NCBI GenBank assembly: GCA_040386355.1
Contig: JAZKFP010000068.1
Location: 1 to 11,741, forward strand
Source: JAZKFP01 sp040386355
GTDB taxonomy: Bacteria; Pseudomonadota; Gammaproteobacteria; Pseudomonadales; UBA6940
Reading direction: 5' to 3'
DNA length: 11,741 nucleotides
The position numbers were made by a program, and so were the translations under genes. The notes below the pieces were generated by a model. The model was given only the letters and a program-made list of their open reading frames with translations, did no database searches and was not told where the DNA came from. This document shows positions 5,803 through 11,741 of the stretch, in pieces. Every line of letters begins with the position of its first letter. Positions within the stretch are counted from its first letter, which is position 1.

Positions 5803-8325
5803 ATGAAAAAAGATTCAACGACATCGATGGCTTCGGATTTAGTTGTAAATTTAAAAAACTATAATTTAAAACGTAATTTCACAATCACGCCAGAACCTCA
5901 GCATTTTGAATCTTCTCAGTCTTCCAAAAATTTAAAATTTGTCATTCAAAAGCATTGGGCTTCGAGCCTACATTATGATTTTCGCTTAGAACTTAATGGA
6001 ACGCTCAAAAGTTGGGCCGTTCCCAAAGGTCCAAGTTTTGACCCCTCAATAAAGCGATTGGCAGTACAAGTAGAAGACCATCCAATATCTTACGCAGATT
6101 TTGAGGGTACTATTCCTAAAAAGCAGTATGGTGCTGGCGACGTAATTATTTGGGATGAAGGAATTTGGATTCCGCTAAGTGATCCAGAAAAAGCCCTACA
6201 GGACGGTAACTTAAAATTTCAGCTTATCGGCACAAAGCTTGCTGGCCATTGGGCTTTAGTCCGAATGAAAGGACAGGGTGACAAACAGCAACCGTGGTTA
6301 TTATTAAAAGAAAAAGATAAGTTTGCACGCAAACAATCCGAATATGATGTTGTGCGTGAACTGCCAGATAGTATTAAATCTCTATCCAATGCTGAAAAAA
6401 AAGCAGACTTTACACTCAATACTGATTTGAGTTCTACCGAAGCAATCCTCAAAGAGTCTGGGGCAATTGATTGTGACTTGCCTAAAATAATCGAGCCACA
6501 ACTTGCCACTCTTGTTGACCGCAATACACAATTAAATAATGGTTGGATTTTTGAAATAAAATTTGATGGTTATAGAGTACTAACTCGCGTGGATGGTAAA
6601 AAAATTCACCTTTTTAGTCGCAACGGTATTGATTGGACGCAAAAATTACAAGGTTTAGTTAACGCTTTAAAATCACTTAATTTGCCATCAGGTTTCTATG
6701 ATGGAGAGCTTGTAGTTAAAGATGATAAAGGATTACCTAGTTTTGGTTTACTGCAAAAATCTTTCGAGAGTGATTTATCTGATTCAATAGAAATGTATTT
6801 GTTTGACGTTCCTTATTATGCCGGTATGGATCTGAGAAATGTCCCATTAGTAATGAGAAAAGTAGTGTTAAGTAATTTGTTTAGACAAATTTCATCTTCT
6901 CGAATCAAGCTAAGTGAACAGTTTGATATGAGCGGTAAAAGCTTACTAGAATCTGCATGCAAAATGGGGCTTGAGGGAATAATTGCTAAACAAGTGCACG
7001 CTAAATATATATCAGGTCGGTCATCCACATGGTTAAAATTGAAATGTATTAACAACCAAGAATTTATTATCGCTGGTTATACAAAACCTTTAGCGGGCCG
7101 CAAACACTTTGGGGCACTCATACTAAGCGTTATTGATGAGGGTAAATATCTGCATGTGGGGAATGTGGGATCAGGATTTACTGCTAAAGAGCTTTTGAAA
7201 TTAAAAAATGAGCTTGATGCAATTCAAACAAATAAAAGTTTTATTGAGAATACAGACAAAATTGCAAATGTTGGAAGTTGGGTTAAATCAGAGTTAGTGG
7301 TTGAGATTTCATTCAGTGAGTGGACTGCTGAAGGTAAATTGCGGCAACCAGTCTATAAAGGCCTAAGACTAGACAAAAAACCTAGCGATATTCAAAAAGA
7401 AATCCCTCAGCATGTGGATACTTTTCCACCAAAATTAAAAGCAAATAGTACTAAAAAAATTGTTTCGATAACCAACGCAGAGCGATTGATCGATGATTCG
7501 GGTGCTACTAAACAAGATTTGTATGATTATTACCAGTTAGTGAGTGATCAATTTTTCCCTCACTTTAAGAATCGCCCAGTTTCACTGCTTAGAGCGCAAG
7601 AAGGTGTTAATAAGGAAACATTTTTTCAGAAGCATACTGATCATCACAAAATTAAAGGATTTTCAGAGATTGTAGTAAACGGCGAAATAGACCCATTTAT
7701 TGAGGTTATTTCTAAAGATGGAATTAGAAATGCAACGCAACTAAACGTTATAGAGTTTCATACGGAAAATTGTTTTTCTAATGCAATGAATTTGCCGAAT
7801 CGTATCATTTTCGACCTTGATCCTGGTGATGGATTGGAATGGAAAAAGATGCAGGAAGCAACGTTATTACTGCATAAATTTTTAATCGAAATTTCTTTAC
7901 CAAGTTTTATTAAAACCAGTGGCGGCAAAGGCTTTCATTTGGTCATTCCAATAATACCGCAATACGAATGGGATACGATTAAAACGCTTACAGAAATAAT
8001 CGCTAAACACGTAGCAAAAATATTACCAACGAAGTTCGTTGCTATAAGCGGTCCAAGAAATAGAAAAGGCAAAATTTTCATTGATTATCTGAGGAATGGA
8101 GCTGGCTCGACGACTGTTTCTGCTTGGTCAGCAAGGGCGAGAAATGGGTTAGGTGTTTCCGTTCCTATTCATGTCGATGAAGTAATGGAAATTAATTCGG
8201 GTGATTACTGGTCAATTAAAAACATTCAAAGCCGCTTATTAATTGGAAATGATCCCTGGAATGGCTATGACGCTGCTTCAGTGGATGTAAACTCAACGCT
8301 TCAATATTTTTTAAAAAAGGAATAG
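5803..8325 (+). CDS. ligD: Multifunctional NHEJ DNA ligase LigD (phosphoesterase-ligase-polymerase)
   Basis: An 840-residue protein with all three LigD modules in the Pseudomonas order. The 3'-phosphoesterase (about 30-185) has H51, H57 and D59 in HWASSLHYDFRLE, and H93 and Y97 in EDHPISYADFEG. The ATP-dependent ligase core (about 228-415) has nucleotidyl-acceptor K253 in EIKFDGYR, motif III at DGELVV (300-305), motif IIIa YLFDVP, motif IV EGIIAKQ (391-397) and motif V WLKLKC (410-415). The OB fold runs to about 530. The primase-like polymerase (about 550-820) has catalytic D671 and D673 in FDLDPGDG, SGGKGFHLVIP at 706-716, and D761 in FIDYLRN. No catalytic residue appears lost. It processes and seals broken ends with Ku. 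The start lacks a good Shine-Dalgarno (AGG is one base from ATG); ATG 5827 is an alternative. The stop is three bases from ku. Confidence 0.97.
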   Translation: MKKDSTTSMASDLVVNLKNYNLKRNFTITPEPQHFESSQSSKNLKFVIQKHWASSLHYDFRLELNGTLKSWAVPKGPSFDPSIKRLAVQVEDHPISYADFEGTIPKKQYGAGDVIIWDEGIWIPLSDPEKALQDGNLKFQLIGTKLAGHWALVRMKGQGDKQQPWLLLKEKDKFARKQSEYDVVRELPDSIKSLSNAEKKADFTLNTDLSSTEAILKESGAIDCDLPKIIEPQLATLVDRNTQLNNGWIFEIKFDGYRVLTRVDGKKIHLFSRNGIDWTQKLQGLVNALKSLNLPSGFYDGELVVKDDKGLPSFGLLQKSFESDLSDSIEMYLFDVPYYAGMDLRNVPLVMRKVVLSNLFRQISSSRIKLSEQFDMSGKSLLESACKMGLEGIIAKQVHAKYISGRSSTWLKLKCINNQEFIIAGYTKPLAGRKHFGALILSVIDEGKYLHVGNVGSGFTAKELLKLKNELDAIQTNKSFIENTDKIANVGSWVKSELVVEISFSEWTAEGKLRQPVYKGLRLDKKPSDIQKEIPQHVDTFPPKLKANSTKKIVSITNAERLIDDSGATKQDLYDYYQLVSDQFFPHFKNRPVSLLRAQEGVNKETFFQKHTDHHKIKGFSEIVVNGEIDPFIEVISKDGIRNATQLNVIEFHTENCFSNAMNLPNRIIFDLDPGDGLEWKKMQEATLLLHKFLIEISLPSFIKTSGGKGFHLVIPIIPQYEWDTIKTLTEIIAKHVAKILPTKFVAISGPRNRKGKIFIDYLRNGAGSTTVSAWSARARNGLGVSVPIHVDEVMEINSGDYWSIKNIQSRLLIGNDPWNGYDAASVDVNSTLQYFLKKE

Positions 8326-8328
8326 GTT

Positions 8329-9132
8329 ATGGCGCACGCAATTTGGAAAGGTGCAATTGGGTTCGGTTTAGTTCATGTCCCTATTGCTTTGTATACTGCT
8401 ACTGACGAAATCAATATTGATTTTGATTGGCTTGATAAATCTTCTATGGACCCTGTGGGCTACAAAAGAATCAATAAGCGCACAGGTAAGGAAATTGAAA
8501 AAGAGAATATTGTTAAAGGTATTAAGCAAGAAGATGGCAATTATGTTGTTTTAAGCGAAGATGAAATTAAAGCAGCCTTTCCAAAATCTACGCAGACGAT
8601 CGAAATTGACTCGTTCGTGAAAGCGGAAAGCATATCGTTAATTTTATTGGAAAAACCTTATTACCTTGAGCCTACTGGTAAGGGTTCAAAAGTCTATGCA
8701 TTACTGCGGGAAACGATGCTAAATGAAAAAGTAGTTGGTATCGCCAAAATCGTCATACATACGAAAGAGCATTTGGCTGTATTAATTCCAACAAAAGATG
8801 TACTTATCTTAAACACAATACGATGGGAAAAAGAAATTAGATCATTTGAGGATTTGGAATTACCTAAAAAGGGTAAACTCGATTTAAAAGATAGTGATTT
8901 AAAAATGGCTTCTCAGCTAGTAAAAGACATGACTGAGGATTGGAAAATTGAAAAGTACAGCGACACTTTTACTCCTGCCATTCAAAAACTAGTGGATAAA
9001 AAGATTAAATCAGGAAAAGTAACTAAGGTTGAGCCCTTGGAAGAAGAATATGATGTCGAAGATAGCAATATTGCTGATCTAACTGATTTGTTGATGAAAA
9101 GTCTTACTGGGACTAAAAAAATTACAACTTAA
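8329..9132 (+). CDS. ku: Bacterial Ku DNA end-binding protein
   Basis: A 267-residue Ku protein, the usual bacterial length. It opens with the family signature MAHAIWKGAIGFGLVHVP and continues through IVKGIKQEDGNYVVLSEDE, YYLEP, and the central KVVGIAKIVIHTKEHLAVLIP segment of the ring-forming beta-barrel core. The C-terminal tail is short and acidic before a basic end (LTGTKKITT), without the long lysine-rich extension seen in some species. Ku homodimers thread onto double-strand ends and recruit LigD. The ATG follows the ligD stop after three bases, with an AAAAGGAA ribosome binding site inside the end of ligD, so the pair is an operon with likely translational coupling. Together the two genes form the minimal bacterial NHEJ system. 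Confidence 0.96.
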   Translation: MAHAIWKGAIGFGLVHVPIALYTATDEINIDFDWLDKSSMDPVGYKRINKRTGKEIEKENIVKGIKQEDGNYVVLSEDEIKAAFPKSTQTIEIDSFVKAESISLILLEKPYYLEPTGKGSKVYALLRETMLNEKVVGIAKIVIHTKEHLAVLIPTKDVLILNTIRWEKEIRSFEDLELPKKGKLDLKDSDLKMASQLVKDMTEDWKIEKYSDTFTPAIQKLVDKKIKSGKVTKVEPLEEEYDVEDSNIADLTDLLMKSLTGTKKITT

Positions 9133-9190
9133 TGTGATTTAATTTGACTTGAAATATAATATTTAATTGTCATTTACTTAAATTTCAATT

Positions 9191-9195
9191 GAAGG
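9191..9195 (+). promoter_or_regulatory. Ribosome-binding-site-like sequence ahead of the nuclease-helicase gene
   Basis: GAAGG lies seven bases before an in-frame ATA at 9203-9205. No ATG, GTG or TTG in any frame stands at a suitable distance. The first in-frame standard start, GTG 9269, has only a weak TAAG sequence in front of it. The sequence suggests either a rare ATA start or a base change at an original ATG. Confidence 0.3.
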
Positions 9196-9268
9196 TCATC
9201 ACATAAAATTAGCCGCCAATTTAGCAATATCAGAAAATCTTAATGCAGCTTTTAAGTATGTAATTTCT

Positions 9269-9714
9269 GTGCGCACACTCTGCGAATTGACTGCTAAAAC
9301 TGGAAGTCTGGATCAGAGATTTACACCATCACCCACAGCAATTGAGGGTATGCTGGGTCATTATGTAGTCACTTCACGTCGAGAGCATTACTATCGAACT
9401 GAAATAACCCTCACTGGTGAGCATCAAAACATCTTTGTTCGTGGAAGAGCAGATGGTTATGATCCTCAACTTAATCAGTTGGAAGAGATTAAAACTTATA
9501 AAGGTCTGCTGGACCGTATGCCAGATAATCATCGGCAATTGCATTGGGCGCAAGCAAAAGTTTATGCCTGGTTAATGTGTGTAGAGCGCGAGCTTGTATC
9601 TATTAAAGTGGCGTTGGTGTATTACAACGTGACTTCTAAAGATGAAACGTTATTAACCGAAGAATATTCTGCAATTGATCTGCAAACTTTCTTTGAATCC
9701 TTATGTACAAAATT
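9269..9714 (+). CDS. Cas4-like PD-(D/E)XK nuclease domain, N-terminal part of a gap-interrupted DinG-type helicase gene
   Basis: The open frame begins after a stop at 9179-9181 and runs into the assembly gap. The first standard start is GTG 9269; protein-like sequence in frame extends upstream to about 9203, so the N-terminus may be longer. The region reads VRTLCELTAKTGSLD and then shows the nuclease motifs of the Cas4/RecB type: RGRADGYD (metal-binding Asp), LEEIKTYKG (the ExK motif) and QAKVYAWLM (the QxxxY motif). It lacks visible C-terminal cysteines before the gap. Such domains are found fused in front of DinG/XPD-like helicases in many proteobacteria, and the helicase body follows on the same strand after the gap, so I treat both as one gene. 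The gap is 100 N of unknown real length, so the apparent frame change between the halves has no meaning. Inferred role: processing of DNA ends or flaps coupled to unwinding. Confidence 0.8.
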
Positions 9715-9814
9715 NNNNNNNNNNNNNNNNNNNNNNNNNNNNNNNNNNNNNNNNNNNNNNNNNNNNNNNNNNNNNNNNNNNNNNNNNNNNNNNNNNNNNN
9801 NNNNNNNNNNNNNN
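9715..9814. other. Assembly gap of 100 N
   Basis: Exactly 100 undetermined bases, the conventional placeholder for a scaffold join of unknown length. It removes the part of the helicase that should hold the Walker A motif and the first three iron-sulfur cysteines. Until it is closed, it is also not proven that the two flanks are truly adjacent. Confidence 0.99.
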
Positions 9815-11184
9815 CGGCACGTATTGATGCAGTTGATTTAAAGATGATGGATAAATCTGCCATTCGAACAATCGCACTCAAGCATCAAGTTTGTCCATAT
9901 TACTTGTCACAGGATCTTGCTAACTGGAGTGACGTAGTCGTCGGTGACTACAATTATTATTTTGATCTGTATGCAATGTTATATGCCGGTACAGTGCTCA
10001 ATGAATGGAAAGTGAGTGTTCTAGTCGATGAAGCACATAATATGGTTGAGCGAGCCCGATCGATGTATAGCGCAGAACTAAGTTATGGCGCCTTTAATGA
10101 AATGTTAGGGCATGCTCCAAAGACTTTGAAAGGCGTTTTAGAAAAACTCAATAGCAGCTGGGCAACACTAAATCGCGATCAAGAAAAACGGTATGAGGTT
10201 TATGCGTATATACCCGAAGAATTTGAGCTGTTTTTACAGCGTGTGCTTTCAAGAATCACTGACTACCTCGCTGAAAATCCTACTTTTAATGATTTTAAAA
10301 TACTCAATTTTTATTTTGACGCTTTGCAATTTGTCACACTGGCTGAATCTTTCGGTGAACATTCTATTTTCGACATCACCAAAAGCGATGTAAGTGTTGG
10401 GCTGTTTCAGCAGGACTCGACTTTATGTATAAGAAATGTGATTCCGGCTAAATTTCTATCTACCCGCTTCAAGGCAGCTAACTCAAACACCTTGTTCTCA
10501 GCGACATTAAGTCCATCTACATTTTTTAACGACATGCTTGGGATGTCCGATAAAACACAATTTTTAGATGTTGAATCACCTTTTGATCCAAAGCAATTAA
10601 ACGTTCAAGTAGCTAGACATATTTCCACAAGGTTCAAAGAACGCCATCGTTCCCATGAACCCATCGTTCATTTAATTGCAAAACAGTTTTTAGAGAGACC
10701 AGGCAATTACATAGTGTTTCTAAGTAGCTTTGATTATTTAAAGGATGTGCAATACCTTTTTAAAGACTTATATCCTCATATTCCAATACGTTCCCAAGTG
10801 AGAATAATGTCAGAAGGGGATAAAGATCGATTCTTAACTGAATTTACATTAACGTCACAAGGAATTGTATTTGCAGTATTAGGGGGGTCTTTTGGAGAGG
10901 CGATTGATCTAACTGGTGATCGGTTGATTGGCGCATTTATTGCAACACTCGGTTTACCTCAAGTCAATGAGGTGAATGAAGAGATGCGGATAAGAATGGA
11001 AGCGATTTTTGGACTTGGTTATGAATATACTTATCTTTATCCAGGTATACAAAAGGTTGTGCAGGCTGCAGGAAGAGTGATTCGCACTACAAATGATACA
11101 GGAGTGATTCATTTAATGGACGATCGATATGGTCAATCAAAAATTAGGAAATTGCTTCCAAAATGGTGGTCAATATCAAGTTGA
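9815..11184 (+). CDS. XPD/DinG-family iron-sulfur DNA helicase, C-terminal part (same gene as the upstream nuclease domain)
   Basis: About 456 residues of a superfamily 2 helicase, with the start lost in the assembly gap. The segment after the gap contains VCPYYLSQDLANWSDVVVGD, the end of the iron-sulfur domain carrying its last cysteine, followed by a DEAH box in VDEAHNMVERARS (motif II), NTLFSATLSP (motif III), NYIVFLSSFDYL (motif IV), GGSFGEAIDLTGDRL (motif V) and QAAGRVIRTTNDTG (motif VI). These match the DinG/YoaA/XPD group, 5'-3' helicases that act on forks, R-loops or damaged DNA. Walker A and three of the four expected cysteines are missing only because of the gap. With the nuclease part the full protein would probably be around 750-780 residues. 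The TGA stop overlaps a tiny downstream ORF (ATGA). GC is higher than in the ligD-ku region. Confidence 0.9.
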
Positions 11185-11255
11185 TGACTATTGTTAGATG
11201 GCTTTATTTAATTACCTTCGCGCTTCTAACTAATGCACTGAGTCATGAAGCCTAA
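11184..11255 (+). CDS. Tiny signal-peptide-like ORF overlapping the helicase stop, possibly a broken gene
   Basis: ATG 11184-11186 shares ATGA with the helicase stop. The 23-residue product starts MTIVRWLYLITFALLTNALS, with an Arg, a hydrophobic core and an Ala/Ser-rich end, like a Sec signal peptide, then meets TAA 11253-11255. The same frame stays open for another 24 codons after the stop, with a second hydrophobic stretch, until TAA at about 11328. It could be a small exported or membrane protein gene broken by a nonsense change, or a chance hydrophobic ORF. There is no clear Shine-Dalgarno sequence, although coupling to the helicase stop could substitute for one. Confidence 0.25.
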   Translation: MTIVRWLYLITFALLTNALSHEA

Positions 11256-11482
11256 TATTGTTCAGGTTATATAATTTTTATTTCAATGTCTGCTGGGCTT
11301 ATAGCGGTCATTTTAAAAGTTTGCATATAAAGATCTATTTAACACTACTTAAATTAGGGAACATTATTGTCAACGTTAGATCATCTCAACTATCTAAAAT
11401 TAAATCAATGTTTCACTCAAATATTTTTCATGAGATATATTGTCTACAAACAAATTTAAGTTAATAAAAAACAAAAACGCAT

Positions 11483-11608
11483 TACCCTGTTTTTCCCTGT
11501 TAAATAAATGACGAAATTTAATTCCCACTAACGTTTATAAACGCGAGGGCAATGTTGTCTAAAATTAAGGTATGATATTTGCTTAATTTCCCTGTAAATT
11601 TCCCAGTT
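11483..11608. repeat. Spaced direct repeats of TTCCCTGT-like octamers
   Basis: TACCCTGT (11483-11490) and TTCCCTGT (11493-11500) are exactly 10 bases apart. TTCCCTGT (11588-11595) and TTCCCAGT (11600-11607) are 12 bases apart. A degenerate TTCCCACT lies at 11522-11529. The first pair spacing equals about one helical turn, which would put the two motifs on the same face of the DNA. Confidence 0.5.
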
Positions 11609-11635
11609 AGTTGAATATTTACGTGAGAGAATCAA

Positions 11636-11701
11636 GCAGCTGACTTGCTGCACCGCCAACATGTAAAAAGCCTTATAAGTGAATAACTTATAAGGCTTTT
11701 T
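11636..11701. terminator. Double hairpin ending in a 16-bp perfect stem, bidirectional terminator
   Basis: GCAGC/GCTGC (11636-11651, six-base loop) is followed by AAAAAGCCTTATAAGT (11665-11680), a five-base loop and its perfect complement (11686-11701). The stem ends in a run of A on one side and T on the other, so it can terminate transcription in both directions. No protein-coding gene directly precedes it on the plus strand. Confidence 0.75.
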
Positions 11702-11741
11702 CGTTTCTCAAATCAATATCAATCCGCAATAGTAAACAATC

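Larger units (their letters stand above)
11185..11741. other. Gene-poor, AT-rich region downstream of the helicase
   Basis: Over 500 bases without a convincing gene. It holds the tiny signal-peptide-like ORF at its left end, spaced TTCCCTGT-like repeats between 11483 and 11608, and a hairpin pair at 11636-11701. Short ORFs on both strands (for example 11258-11464 plus and 11528-11662 minus) have no ribosome binding site and no recognisable sequence. The 40 bases after the last hairpin show nothing I can identify. Confidence 0.6.

Noticed and set aside
6219..7055. Two minus-strand ORFs within ligD
   Set aside because: Both are shadows of strongly conserved LigD ligase motifs on the plus strand.
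9144..9173. TTGACT and TATAAT sequences after ku as a promoter
   Set aside because: TTGACT (9144-9149) and TATAAT (9155-9160) are only five bases apart. Using TTGACT with an 18-base spacer gives only a four-of-six -10, which is too weak to report.
11258..11464. 68-codon plus-strand ORF after the helicase
   Set aside because: It has a TTG start, no ribosome binding site, low-complexity AT-driven composition and no recognisable motif.
11528..11662. 44-codon minus-strand ORF starting MLAVQQVSC
   Set aside because: It runs across the TTCCCTGT repeats, whose complement gives the repeated REI-type residues. It has no Shine-Dalgarno sequence, so it is more likely a by-product of the repeats.
1..11741. 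tRNA, rRNA, CRISPR array, transposase or integrase genes
   Set aside because: I looked on both strands for tRNA-like arms, regularly spaced repeats and transposase or recombinase motifs and found none that could be supported. The short repeats near the right end are too few and uneven for CRISPR.

Overview
The window is bacterial DNA, probably from a low- to mid-GC beta- or gammaproteobacterium. Genes are short and closely packed, Shine-Dalgarno sequences are mostly clear (GGAG or AGGA), terminators are Rho-independent, and LigD has the phosphoesterase-ligase-polymerase order typical of Pseudomonas-like proteins. I cannot name a genus. The sequence contains a run of exactly 100 N (9715-9814), a scaffold gap of unknown true length.

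Layout. (1) 1-1578, plus strand: the tail of an unidentified gene overlaps the start of a DEDDh exonuclease / GIY-YIG nuclease fusion. (2) 1571-2534, minus strand: a small secreted protein, a 65-residue acidic protein and a four-helix DUF4345-like membrane protein. They are separated by two strong terminators, the first lying just before the next ribosome binding site and the second overlapping the preceding stop codon. (3) 2801-5726: two short-chain dehydrogenases on the plus strand flank a minus-strand pair, a hemerythrin-domain protein and a YflT-domain/glycine-zipper general stress protein. A possible gene relic lies upstream of the hemerythrin gene. (4) 5803-9132: ligD and ku in tandem, a complete two-component bacterial NHEJ system. 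(5) 9203/9269-11184: a Cas4-like PD-(D/E)XK nuclease domain and an XPD/DinG-type helicase, almost certainly one gene interrupted by the assembly gap. (6) 11185-11741: no convincing gene. It holds a tiny signal-peptide-like ORF overlapping the helicase stop, spaced TTCCCTGT-like repeats, and a hairpin pair ending in a 16-bp perfect stem.

How it fits together. The middle part (about 1570-9130) reads as a stress-survival cassette: NHEJ repair for non-growing cells, a di-iron hemerythrin, a membrane stress protein and two redox enzymes. It is visibly more AT-rich than the nuclease and helicase genes on either side, which themselves look like DNA-repair genes. A plausible inference is a stress/NHEJ island next to or within a repair neighbourhood. 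I saw no tRNA, rRNA, CRISPR array, transposase or integrase. The repeats near the right end resemble arrays that I recall from recombinase-associated DNA, but this is memory only.
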